DNA of 64,000 nt. Origin: Streptomyces sp. WM6386 (GTDB lineage Bacteria; Actinomycetota; Actinomycetes; Streptomycetales; Streptomycetaceae). Shown here piece after piece: positions 38,509 through 47,921 of this stretch. The DNA lies in NCBI RefSeq assembly GCF_000972385.1, contig NZ_JXTE01000049.1, positions 4,505-68,504 on the forward strand. Direction: 5' to 3'. The position numbers were made by a program, and so were the translations under genes. Position 1 is the stretch's first letter, and every line of letters begins with the position of its first letter. The notes beneath the pieces were generated by a model. The model was not told the DNA's origin. It did no database searches and was given only the letters and a program-made list of their open reading frames with translations.

Positions 38509-40428
38509 TCAGCGGATCTCGATCGTGATCGTCGACCCCTTGGGGGCGGTCTCGCCGCCCTCCACCGACTGGTTCTTGACGGTGTCGCCGAACAGCCCGA
38601 GGATCCCGCGGTCCTCGTCGACCTCGAAGCCGGCCCCCTCCAGCTCGGCCTTCGCGTCGTCGACGCTGTCGCCGACCACGTCCGGGACCTCGACCATCTC
38701 CGGGCCCTTGGAGATCGTCAGCGTCACGGTGTCGCCCTCGGCGGCCTCGCTGCCGTCCTGCGGCGTCTGCGCGGCGACCATGCCCTTGTCGTACTCGGAG
38801 TTGACCTGCTGGGCGGAGACCTTCACCTTCAGCCCCGCGTCCGTCAGGTCCGCCTTCGCGTCCTCCAGGCTCTCGCCGGTGACGTCCGGGACGTCCACGG
38901 GGCTGCCCTTGCTGACGACCAGGGCGACCGCCGCGCCCGAGCGGAGCGTGGTGCCCGCCTCCGGGTCGGTGCTGATCACGAAGCCCTTGATGACGTCGTC
39001 GCTGAACTCCCGGGTCACCATGCCCGGTTCGAGGCCGTCGCCCTTGAGCCGTGCCCTCGCCTTGTCGAGGCGGAGGCCCTTCAGGTCGCCCAGCTTCACG
39101 GTCTCGGGGCCCTTGGAGACGGTCAGCGTCACGGAGTCGTTGCTCCGTATGCGGGTGCCCACGGAGGGGTCCGAGCCGATGACCCGGCCGCGCTTCACGG
39201 TGTCGCTGTACTCCTGTTTCACCTTGCCGACCTCGAGCCCGGCCTCCTCCAACCGGTCCCGGGCCTGCACCTCGGTCTTGTCGATCAGCGCCGGGACCTT
39301 GGTGAACTGGCCGGAGTTGATGTACCAGACGCCGGCTCCCACACCGAGGATCAGCAGCAGGGCGACGACGATCGCGAGCGGCCCGCGCGGTGGTCCCGAA
39401 CGGCGCCGGGGCGGCGGGGGCGGCGGGGACTCGAAGCGGCTCGTGTGGTGGAGCGCGGCCCCGTCCTCGTTGACCGGCAGCGGCCGCGGCACCGTCAAGG
39501 AACGCGGGATCACGCTCGTGCGGTCCTCGGCGCCGCTGTGCGCGACGGACAGGGCCTGCGGCGGCACCAGGTCCAGCTGGTCCTCGCTGAGCGCGCCGCG
39601 CGCCGCGCGGGCCTGCGCGAGCAGCGCCACCGCGTCGTAAGGGCGGATGTCCGGGGTGCGGGCGGTCGCCGAGGCGACCAGCTCGTCCAGCTCGAACGCC
39701 AGCCCCGGGACGATGCCCGAGGGCGCCGGGACGTCCTCGTGGAGGTGCTTGTAGAGCACCACGGCGGGGGAGTCCCCGTCATGCGGCTTCTCGCCGGTCA
39801 GCATCTCGTAGAACACGACACCGCACGCGTACACGTCGACGCGGGGGTCGGCTGTGCCGCTCTCGATCTGCTCCGGCGCGAGATACGAGACCGTGCCGAG
39901 CACGGTTCCCGTGGTGTTGGTGACGGTGTCGACGGACCGGACGAGCCCGAAGTCGGCCACCTTGACCCGGCCGTCGTCCCCGATCAGCACGTTCTCGGGC
40001 TTCATGTCCCGGTGCACGAACCCCGCGCGGTGCGCGGCGCCGAGCGCGGCGAGGACCGGCTCCAGGATGTCGAGCGCGGCCCGCGGCTGCAGCGCGCCAC
40101 GGTCGCGCAGCACGTCACGCAGGGTGCAGCCCGCCACGTACTCCATGGCGAGATAGACATACGACCCGTCGGTGCCCTGGTCGAAGACCTGCACCACATT
40201 GGGGTGGGCGAGCCGGGCGACGGACTTGGCCTCGCGGATGAACCGGTCGACGAAGGTGACGTCGGCGGCGAGGCCCGGGTGCATCACCTTCAGCGCGAGC
40301 ACGCGGTCGAGGCGGGTGTCCACGGCCCGGTAGACCGTGGCCATCCCGCCGACCGCGATCCGCGCGTCCACGCGATAGCGGCCGTCGAGCACCTGCCCGA
40401 CCAGAGGGTCCTGAAGGGTCGTATCCAC
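38509..40428 (-). CDS. PASTA-domain serine/threonine protein kinase (PknB/PkaF-like)
   Basis: A 639-residue receptor kinase. Kinase domain about 15-280: glycine loop IAVGGMATVY, Lys47, HRDMKPENVLI and DFGLVRSVDTVT. A linker leads to a transmembrane helix (about 344-367, AIVVALLLILGVGAGVWYI) and four extracellular PASTA repeats (about 371-639), which bind peptidoglycan fragments or lipid II. It likely regulates cell-wall growth or germination. The GTG at 40428 has no ribosome-binding site; TACACT at 40436-40441 is a -10 box seven bases upstream, suggesting a leaderless mRNA. An upstream in-frame extension lacks conservation and crosses this promoter. Confidence 0.94.
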   Translation of the reverse strand: MDTTLQDPLVGQVLDGRYRVDARIAVGGMATVYRAVDTRLDRVLALKVMHPGLAADVTFVDRFIREAKSVARLAHPNVVQVFDQGTDGSYVYLAMEYVAGCTLRDVLRDRGALQPRAALDILEPVLAALGAAHRAGFVHRDMKPENVLIGDDGRVKVADFGLVRSVDTVTNTTGTVLGTVSYLAPEQIESGTADPRVDVYACGVVFYEMLTGEKPHDGDSPAVVLYKHLHEDVPAPSGIVPGLAFELDELVASATARTPDIRPYDAVALLAQARAARGALSEDQLDLVPPQALSVAHSGAEDRTSVIPRSLTVPRPLPVNEDGAALHHTSRFESPPPPPPRRRSGPPRGPLAIVVALLLILGVGAGVWYINSGQFTKVPALIDKTEVQARDRLEEAGLEVGKVKQEYSDTVKRGRVIGSDPSVGTRIRSNDSVTLTVSKGPETVKLGDLKGLRLDKARARLKGDGLEPGMVTREFSDDVIKGFVISTDPEAGTTLRSGAAVALVVSKGSPVDVPDVTGESLEDAKADLTDAGLKVKVSAQQVNSEYDKGMVAAQTPQDGSEAAEGDTVTLTISKGPEMVEVPDVVGDSVDDAKAELEGAGFEVDEDRGILGLFGDTVKNQSVEGGETAPKGSTITIEIR

Positions 40429-40435
40429 GCAGGTG

Positions 40436-40441
40436 AGTGTA
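40436..40441 (-). promoter_or_regulatory. -10 box for leaderless PASTA-kinase mRNA
   Basis: TACACT on the minus strand ends seven bases before the GTG at 40428. No clear -35. Confidence 0.45.
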
Positions 40442-40546
40442 CGAGCCGCGACTGACAGGGCCGCGGGTTCGGGCGAGATCGGGGCGGGACTGAAGCCGTC
40501 CTGTGACGGACATCGCAACGAATTTCGGCCTGCGTCGAACGTACGT

Positions 40547-41344
<798 letters not shown>

Positions 41345-41545
41345 TCAGCCTCCTTGGACGGCGGTGAGGACCTCGACGCGGTCTCCCTCACGGAGGGACG
41401 TCGACGGCCACTGTCCGCGCGGGACGACGGTTTCGTTGAGGGCCGCGGCCACTCCGGCAGGGGCCGGGGCGAGGGCCCGCACGACGGTGTCGAGAGCCGT
41501 GCCGGGAGCGATCTGTCGCGGCTCTCCGTTGACGGAGATGTTCAT
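41345..41545 (-). CDS. thiS: Sulfur carrier protein ThiS
   Basis: A 66-residue ubiquitin-like sulfur carrier with the C-terminal Gly-Gly (AVQGG) that becomes a thiocarboxylate. The beta-grasp pattern MNISVNGEPRQI is clear. Its ATG overlaps the thiO stop by four bases, and thiG follows at once. The adenylating enzyme ThiF is not in the window. Confidence 0.96.
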   Translation of the reverse strand: MNISVNGEPRQIAPGTALDTVVRALAPAPAGVAAALNETVVPRGQWPSTSLREGDRVEVLTAVQGG

Positions 41546-42696
41546 GCGGGCAGCTCCGTGAAGGTGAAACGCCGGGGGGTGAAGGGGCGGACCTCGTCAG
41601 GCAGTTCACCTGTGGTCAGCACATGGGCCATCGCGTCGCCGGTGACCGGCGTGAGCAGCACACCGTTGCGATAGTGGCCCGTCGCGAGAAGCAGCCCGGG
41701 CAGTCCGGTCGGCCCGAGCAGCGGGGCGTTGTCGGGGGAACCGGGGCGCAGCCCCGCGCGGGTCTCCGTGAGCGGCAGCTCCGTGATGCCCGGCACCAGC
41801 TCATGGGCGTCGCGCAGCAGCTCGTACACCCCGCCCGCGGTCACCGTGGTGTCCCAGCCCTGCTCCTCGCTGGTCGCCCCGATCACCAGCTCGCCGTTCT
41901 CGCGCGGCACCAGATAGACCTGGCTGCCACGGACCACGGCCCGCACGGTCCGGTTCAGGAAGGGCGCGTACCGCTGCGGCACGGTCAGCCGCAGCACCTG
42001 CCCCTTCACGGGCCGCACCGGCGGCAGTACGTCGTCGGGGACGCCGGCGAGCCGCCCGCTGAGGCTGCCGGCGGCGAGCACCAACTGGGCCGCGCCCAGC
42101 CGGGTGCCATCGGTGGCCGTGATGCCGGCGGCCCGGTCCCCTACCAGGTCCAGGCGTTCGGCCCAGAGGCGGTGGAAGACCACGCCCGCCCGCTCGCAGG
42201 CGGCCAGCAGCGCCTTGATCAGCCGCCGGGGGTCGATCTGATGGTCGCCGTCCACCCGCAGCCCGCCGCGCACGCCCGGTGCGAGCATCGGTTCCAGGCG
42301 CCGGCACTCCCGCCCGGACAGCCACTCCGACTCCAGGCCCGACTCCTGCTGCAGGGTGTGCAGTTCCCGCAGATGGGCACGGTCGTCGGCGTCCAGCGCC
42401 ACGGCGAGCGTGCCGCAGCGGCGGTAACCGAGGTCGTGGCCGGTCAGCTCGGTGAGCTCGGCCGCGAACTCCGGATAGCGGCGGGCCGAGGCCAGGTTCA
42501 GGCCCAGCAGGGTCTGCTCGCCGTAGTGCAGTTCCGTGACGGCGGCCAGCATCCCGGCGGCCACCTGGGCGGCCCCGCCGCCCGGTTCGGGGTCGACGAC
42601 GGCCGTGGCGAAACCGCGCTGCGCGGCCCGCCAGGCCGTGACGAGGCCGATGATTCCGCCCCCGACGACGAGGACGTCTGACGTACGTGAGGACAT
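41542..42696 (-). CDS. thiO: Glycine oxidase
   Basis: A 384-residue FAD enzyme of the D-amino-acid oxidase fold that oxidises glycine to the imine used by ThiG. The dinucleotide motif VLVVGGGIIGLVTAWRAAQRG is at the N-terminus and the C-terminal GLLLATGHYRNGVLLTPVTG holds the conserved FAD-contacting Gly-His-x-Arg. It is the first gene of the thiOSG unit, and its ATG lies about a dozen bases beyond the TPP aptamer, so riboswitch control is probably through the ribosome-binding site. Confidence 0.96.
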   Translation of the reverse strand: MSSRTSDVLVVGGGIIGLVTAWRAAQRGFATAVVDPEPGGGAAQVAAGMLAAVTELHYGEQTLLGLNLASARRYPEFAAELTELTGHDLGYRRCGTLAVALDADDRAHLRELHTLQQESGLESEWLSGRECRRLEPMLAPGVRGGLRVDGDHQIDPRRLIKALLAACERAGVVFHRLWAERLDLVGDRAAGITATDGTRLGAAQLVLAAGSLSGRLAGVPDDVLPPVRPVKGQVLRLTVPQRYAPFLNRTVRAVVRGSQVYLVPRENGELVIGATSEEQGWDTTVTAGGVYELLRDAHELVPGITELPLTETRAGLRPGSPDNAPLLGPTGLPGLLLATGHYRNGVLLTPVTGDAMAHVLTTGELPDEVRPFTPRRFTFTELPA

Positions 42697-42708
42697 GGGC
42701 GTCCAGCC

Positions 42709-42797
42709 CCTCCCTTCGCCGGCATGACCCGGATCAGGTTCGTACGGTCGGAGGCCGCCAGCCTCCCTCTCAGCCCGGTGCGTCCGGGCTCCCGCGA
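42709..42797 (-). ncRNA. TPP riboswitch (THI element)
   Basis: Reading the minus strand: GGGAGCCC, then GGGCTGAGAGGG, a variable stem, GACCGTACGAACCTGATC, GGGTCATGCC and GGCGAAGGGA. These are the conserved blocks of the thiamine pyrophosphate aptamer. It precedes thiO and should repress thiOSG when TPP is abundant. Confidence 0.96.
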
Positions 42798-42813
42798 GTG
42801 CTCTACGTTGGCC

Positions 42814-42843
42814 ACCCTAGCTCTTGGTTTTGCGCTTGTGTAA
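42814..42843 (-). promoter_or_regulatory. Promoter of the thiOSG unit
   Basis: TTACAC (42838-42843) and TAGGGT (42814-42819) on the minus strand are 18 bases apart. The start near 42807 is just before the TPP aptamer. The -35 abuts the ribosome-binding site of the divergent gene at 42858. Confidence 0.65.
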
Positions 42844-42857
42844 GGGAGCCTGCTGCC

Positions 42858-43208
42858 ATGCCCCGCTCGCTGGACGGCCTCGTCCTCGCCCCTGTCGCCG
42901 ACCAGGCCCCAGGTCAGGTGGGTACCCGCACGCGGTTCACGTACCACGAGAAGAGCGGCGAGATCTGGGCCGAGTACGCGGGCGGCGATGTCGTGCGCGG
43001 GCATCTGGTGGGTACCCGGGAGGGCGACCGGCTCGACTTCCGGTACGTCCAGCTCAAGCACGACGGGACGACCTCGTCGGGGCACTGCGTGTCCACGGTC
43101 GTCGAACTGCCCGACGGGCGGGTGCGGCTGGAGGAGAGCTGGGAGTGGGAGTCGCAGTCGGGCACCGGGACGAGCGTTGTGGAGCAGGTCACGGTGCATG
43201 ACCGCTGA
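42858..43208 (+). CDS. Small conserved beta-strand protein of unknown function
   Basis: A 116-residue protein made largely of beta-strands with a repeated G-x-x-x-x-F/V pattern (IWAEYAGGDVVRGHLVGT, RLDFRYVQLKHDGTTSSGHCVST, GRVRLEESWEWES). I recognise a family often mis-annotated as N-acetylglutamate synthase, but nothing here suggests acetyltransferase activity. GGGAG lies nine bases before the ATG. It is divergent from the thi operon and its stop codon overlaps the palindrome that precedes the next gene. Confidence 0.72.
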   Translation: MPRSLDGLVLAPVADQAPGQVGTRTRFTYHEKSGEIWAEYAGGDVVRGHLVGTREGDRLDFRYVQLKHDGTTSSGHCVSTVVELPDGRVRLEESWEWESQSGTGTSVVEQVTVHDR

Positions 43209-43234
43209 CTGACAAATTGTCAGTTGTCTATGGT
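43205..43234 (+). promoter_or_regulatory. Promoter for the ferredoxin-reductase-like gene
   Basis: CTGACT (43205-43210) and TATGGT (43229-43234) are 18 bases apart. The -10 ends six bases before the GTG at 43241, so the mRNA may be leaderless. Confidence 0.5.
43208..43224. promoter_or_regulatory. 17-bp palindromic operator
   Basis: ACTGACAA-A-TTGTCAGT is a perfect inverted repeat occupying the spacer between the -35 and -10 boxes of the flavoprotein promoter. That is a classic repressor position; the TGACA/TGTCA form is common for TetR-type regulators. No regulator gene adjoins it. Confidence 0.65.
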
Positions 43235-43240
43235 GATCCG

Positions 43241-44458
43241 GTGAGTGAGCAGACGGAGCAGTCTCAGCGGCGCGTGGTCGTGGTCGGCGCGGGCATGGCC
43301 GGCGTACAGACCGCGGTGGCCCTGCGCGAACAGGGTTTCACCGGCACCGTGACCCTCATCGGCGCGGAGCCGCATCAGCCGTACGACCGGCCGCCGCTGT
43401 CGAAGGCCGTACTGCTCGGCAAGGCCGAGGGCTCCGCCTTCGACGTCGACTTCGAGGCGCTCGGCATCGAACTGGAACTGGGCCGCGAGGTGCTGGGCGT
43501 CCGCCCCGCCGAGCACGAACTGGACACCGAGTCCGGGCCTGTGCCGTACGACGTCCTGGTCCTCGCCACCGGTGCCGAACCGATCCGGCTGCCCGGCGCG
43601 GAGGGCGTCCCCGGCGTCCATCTGCTGCGCACCCTCGACGACGCCGAGCGACTGCGGCCCGTACTCGCCCGACAGCACGACATCGTGGTGGTCGGCGCGG
43701 GCTGGATCGGCGCCGAGTTCGCCACCGCCGCGCGCGAGGCGGGCTGCGCGGTGACGGTCGTGGAGGCCGCCGAACGGCCGCTCGCGGGGGCGCTCCCCGC
43801 GGAGGTGGCCGCGCCGATGTCGTCCTGGTACGCCGACGCGGGTGCCGCGCTGCGCACCCACGCGCGCGTGGAGCGGGTGCGGCCCGGCGAGGTCCTCCTG
43901 GACGACGGCACCCGGCTGCCCGCGGACGCCGTCGTGGTCGGCATCGGCGCCCGCCCCGCCACGGCCTGGCTGGCCGGCTCGGGCATCGAGCTCGGCGCGC
44001 ACGGCGAGGTCGTGGCCGACGACCGCCTGCGCACCTCCGCGCCGGACGTCTACGCGGTCGGCGACTGCGCGTCCTTCCCTTCGGGAAGGTACGGCGAGCG
44101 ACTGCTGGTCCACCACTGGGACAACGCCCTCCAGGGCCCGCGCACGGTGGCGGCCAACATCATCGGCGAGACGCCCGCGGTCTACGACCCCGTGCCGTAC
44201 TTCTGGTCCGAGCAGTTCGGCCGCTTCGTCCAGTACGTCGGCCACCACACGTCCGCCGACACGGTCCTGTGGCGCGGCGACCCGTCCGGCCCGGCCTGGA
44301 CGGTCTGCTGGCTGCGCGAGAACCGCCTCATCGCCCTGCTGGCGGTGGGCCGGCCCCGGGACCTGGCACAGGGACGGCGGCTGATCGAGGCGGGGCCGGA
44401 GCTGGACCCGGAGCTGCTGGCGGACCCGGCGAGGCCGCTGAAGGCGGCGACAGTGTAG
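43241..44458 (+). CDS. FAD/NAD-dependent ferredoxin reductase-like oxidoreductase
   Basis: A 405-residue flavoprotein of the rubredoxin/ferredoxin reductase type (BphA4/CamA-like). FAD motif VVVVGAGMAGVQTAVALRE, NAD motif IVVVGAGWIGAEFATAAREAG and the second FAD stretch APDVYAVGDCASFP are present. It would transfer electrons from NAD(P)H to a ferredoxin for an oxygenase or P450, none of which is nearby. The GTG at 43241 is preferred over TTG at 43217, which lies within the operator. A tight 17-bp palindrome implies regulated expression. Confidence 0.87.
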   Translation: MSEQTEQSQRRVVVVGAGMAGVQTAVALREQGFTGTVTLIGAEPHQPYDRPPLSKAVLLGKAEGSAFDVDFEALGIELELGREVLGVRPAEHELDTESGPVPYDVLVLATGAEPIRLPGAEGVPGVHLLRTLDDAERLRPVLARQHDIVVVGAGWIGAEFATAAREAGCAVTVVEAAERPLAGALPAEVAAPMSSWYADAGAALRTHARVERVRPGEVLLDDGTRLPADAVVVGIGARPATAWLAGSGIELGAHGEVVADDRLRTSAPDVYAVGDCASFPSGRYGERLLVHHWDNALQGPRTVAANIIGETPAVYDPVPYFWSEQFGRFVQYVGHHTSADTVLWRGDPSGPAWTVCWLRENRLIALLAVGRPRDLAQGRRLIEAGPELDPELLADPARPLKAATV

Positions 44459-44523
44459 TTCGAAAGCCCAGGTCGCAGGGGTCTGGCTTCCGACTGTCGG
44501 TGCGGGATGGCAGGCTTGATGCC

Positions 44524-44895
44524 GTGACCGAGATTGACGCAAAGATCGATGCTCTCGTCCCCGCCTGGCTCACCCTCCCCGACATCGCGGAAATCCTCGA
44601 TGTCGAGGTGACGCGTGCGCGCCAGCTGGTCAAGGACGGCCAGCTCATCGCCGTACGCCGTGGTGAGAACCGCGCACTGCACGTCCCCGCCGCCTTCATC
44701 GACGGGGTCGAGCAGAAGGTCGTCAAGGGCCTCACCGGGACCCTGACGCTCCTGAGGGACGACGGCTTCTCCGACGAAGAGATGCTGGAGTGGCTCTTCA
44801 CCCCCGACGACAGCCTGCCCGGCACCCCCGCCCAGGCGCTGAGCGAGAACCGCGGCACGGAGGTGAAGCGCAGGGCCCAGGCGCTCGCCGTCTGA
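44524..44895 (+). CDS. Rv2175c-like DNA-binding protein
   Basis: A 123-residue protein resembling mycobacterial Rv2175c. An excisionase/MerR-like helix-turn-helix is at the N-terminus (WLTLPDIAEILDVEVTRARQLVKDGQLIAVRRGENR), followed by a C-terminal helical domain (FSDEEMLEWLF). In mycobacteria the homologue binds DNA and is phosphorylated by a Ser/Thr kinase (PknL); a PASTA kinase gene lies 4 kb away here, but a link is speculative. The GTG at 44524 lacks a clear ribosome-binding site. A small palindrome, ccgac-t-gtcgg, lies at 44490-44500. Confidence 0.82.
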   Translation: MTEIDAKIDALVPAWLTLPDIAEILDVEVTRARQLVKDGQLIAVRRGENRALHVPAAFIDGVEQKVVKGLTGTLTLLRDDGFSDEEMLEWLFTPDDSLPGTPAQALSENRGTEVKRRAQALAV

Positions 44896-45207
44896 CCCGA
44901 GAAGCTGAACCGCCCCGCGCCTGGCGGCCGCTGTCCGGCACCGCCCGGCGCGGGCCGTCACCCGCGTCCCGCCGCACGGGTCGCGGTCGGCCCGTGCGCA
45001 GGGTGCCACGGCGGTGATTGGCGGATGTGTCTCACGCCTGGCCTCGGTGACCTGCGGGTTTGTCGCCAGGACGTGGGACGGATCTGCCTGTCGCAGCTGT
45101 CGGCGGACGTGGGCCGCGGAGCCAGCCCTGTGGTTCACTACGGGCGGCCCGCCCAGGTCGACCGCACCGGCCCGCGGCCTGTACGCCACCGACATCGGGG
45201 GACCCCC
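44896..45207. other. Intergenic region without recognisable gene
   Basis: About 310 bases between the Rv2175c-like gene and thiE. GC-rich, with short frames on both strands that lack a start site or codon bias. I see no riboswitch (no THI box), terminator or tRNA. The thiE promoter is presumably here but I cannot place it. Confidence 0.5.
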
Positions 45208-45888
45208 ATGCCCGTCACGTCCGATACCGACGCCCGCGCCCAGCTGGCCGACGCCCGGCTGTATCTCTGCACGGACGCCCGTAAGAAGCAGGGCGACCTG
45301 CCCGAGTTCCTGGACGCCGTCCTGGAGAACGGAGTCGACTTCATCCAGCTCCGTGACAAGACCCTGGAGGCGGACGAGGAACTGGGCTGGCTGGAACTGT
45401 TCGCCGACAAGTGCCACATGTACGGCAAGGTCCTCTCGGTGAACGACCGCGCCGACCTGGCGCACGCGGCGCGGGCCACCCACCCCTGGCCGCCCGCCGT
45501 ACTCCACCTCGGCCAGGGCGACCTCCCGGTCCCCGCCGCCCGCGCGATCCTGGGCGACGACATCCTCGTCGGCCGCTCCACGCACTCCGAGGCCGAGGCC
45601 GCCGCGGCCGCCGTCCAGGAAGGCGTGGACTACTTCTGCACCGGCCCGTGCTGGCCGACCCCGACCAAGCCCGGCCGCCACGCACCCGGCCTCGACCTGG
45701 TCCGATACACCGCTTCCCTCGACACCGGCCGCCCCTGGTTCGCCATCGGCGGCATCGACCTCGGCAACCTCGACGAGGTGCTGGAGGCCGGCGCCCGCCG
45801 GGTCGTCGTCGTACGGGCCATCACGGAGGCCGACGACCCGGGAGCCGCCGCGGCGGAGTTCGCGAAGCGGCTCAGGGATCCGGCGTGA
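45208..45888 (+). CDS. thiE: Thiamine-phosphate synthase
   Basis: A 226-residue TIM-barrel enzyme joining the thiazole and pyrimidine moieties into thiamine phosphate. It has [21 protein letters not shown], the catalytic region [40 protein letters not shown], the pyrophosphate loop [15 protein letters not shown] and [27 protein letters not shown]. The ATG at 45208 removes a low-quality upstream extension. Unlike thiOSG, no TPP aptamer precedes it. Confidence 0.95.
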   Translation: MPVTSDTDARAQLADARLYLCTDARKKQGDLPEFLDAVLENGVDFIQLRDKTLEADEELGWLELFADKCHMYGKVLSVNDRADLAHAARATHPWPPAVLHLGQGDLPVPAARAILGDDILVGRSTHSEAEAAAAAVQEGVDYFCTGPCWPTPTKPGRHAPGLDLVRYTASLDTGRPWFAIGGIDLGNLDEVLEAGARRVVVVRAITEADDPGAAAAEFAKRLRDPA

Positions 45889-45951
45889 CCGGCTCCGGTG
45901 TCCGAGGGGTGGACAACAAGTCGACAAACCGGGCAAATTTCCCGGATCCGG

Positions 45952-46910
<959 letters not shown>

Positions 46911-46966
46911 ACCGGCCGCACGGATATACGACACACTGCGTAGCGGTCACTGGGAGAGGGGCGTAC

Positions 46967-47914
46967 ATGGGCTGGACGGTCCTCTACATCGCGTTCGGAA
47001 TCGTCGCGCTGTGGCTGCTGGGCGAGGTGCTGCTGCAGTACAAGGCGCGGCTCCGCTGGCGACTGCTCGCCTTCGCCGGCTTCGTGGGTGTCGTACTCGG
47101 TGTGCTCATCCCCTCGGTGGTCGTCATCGGACTGGGCGCCATCGCCTTCGCGGTCGGCCAGACCTACGTCACCCTCTCTTTCCGCCGTGGCTTCGAACAG
47201 GGCTGGGCGGTCAATCCGCCGGAAGCCCTGGGCGGCCTGGTCGGCGGCAAGCGCGGCGGGCGCCGCGAACGCGGCCGCGAGGAGCCGACGCTGGAGGTCT
47301 CCGACCTCGAGGCGACGGACGCCGCCTACGGCGACGAGGGCAACTACGCCCCGAACGCGTCCGGTTACGGCCAGGACGACTACGACCGCGACGACGTCTT
47401 CACGCCCGCCCGCCCCGCGGCAGCCGAGGTCTACGAGCCGCAGCCGATGCCCGACGACACCGGCTCCTACGGCATATACAACAACGACGGCACGTACGCC
47501 GGTCAGGGACAGGCCCAGGACCAGTACGCCACGGCCGCCCAGGGCGCCGACCAGAACTACGGCTACGACGGCTACACCGGCTACGACCAGCAGCAGTACG
47601 GCTACGACATGGCCGGACAGCAGCAGTACGCCGCCTACTCCGACCCGTACATCGGCACCCAGACCTACGGCGGCTACGACACGTCCTACGGCGGTCAGCA
47701 GCAGTACGGCCAGCAGGCCTACGGCCAGGACCAGTACGGCAACCCCACCTACGGTGGCGAGACCCCGGCCGGCGGCGTGTGGGTCCCGCAGCAGCGCACC
47801 GACGAGACATACGGCGGCGAACTCCCGCAGGAGCAGCAGTACCCCTACCAGGGCAACGGCCAGCAGGGGAACGGCCAGCAGGGCAACGGCTACGACGAGC
47901 AGTACCGCTTCTGA
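46967..47914 (+). CDS. Membrane protein with Tyr/Gly/Gln-rich low-complexity tail
   Basis: A 315-residue protein. Two or three hydrophobic helices (about residues 3-20 and 33-66) anchor it; a short basic stretch GGKRGGRRERGRE follows. Residues about 120-315 are a low-complexity tail with many Y, Q, G and D residues in units such as YGYDGYTGYDQQQYGYD, GGYDTSYGG and repeated QQGNG. Such composition resembles prion-like, phase-separating domains. The tail is probably cytosolic given the flanking basic residues. GGGAGAGGGG precedes the ATG. Family recognised only as a streptomycete hypothetical; function unknown. Confidence 0.8.
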   Translation: MGWTVLYIAFGIVALWLLGEVLLQYKARLRWRLLAFAGFVGVVLGVLIPSVVVIGLGAIAFAVGQTYVTLSFRRGFEQGWAVNPPEALGGLVGGKRGGRRERGREEPTLEVSDLEATDAAYGDEGNYAPNASGYGQDDYDRDDVFTPARPAAAEVYEPQPMPDDTGSYGIYNNDGTYAGQGQAQDQYATAAQGADQNYGYDGYTGYDQQQYGYDMAGQQQYAAYSDPYIGTQTYGGYDTSYGGQQQYGQQAYGQDQYGNPTYGGETPAGGVWVPQQRTDETYGGELPQEQQYPYQGNGQQGNGQQGNGYDEQYRF

Positions 47915-47921
47915 CCAGCGG

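Noticed and set aside
46911..46966. SAM or cobalamin riboswitch near metF
   Set aside because: No conserved blocks up- or downstream; metF looks leaderless.
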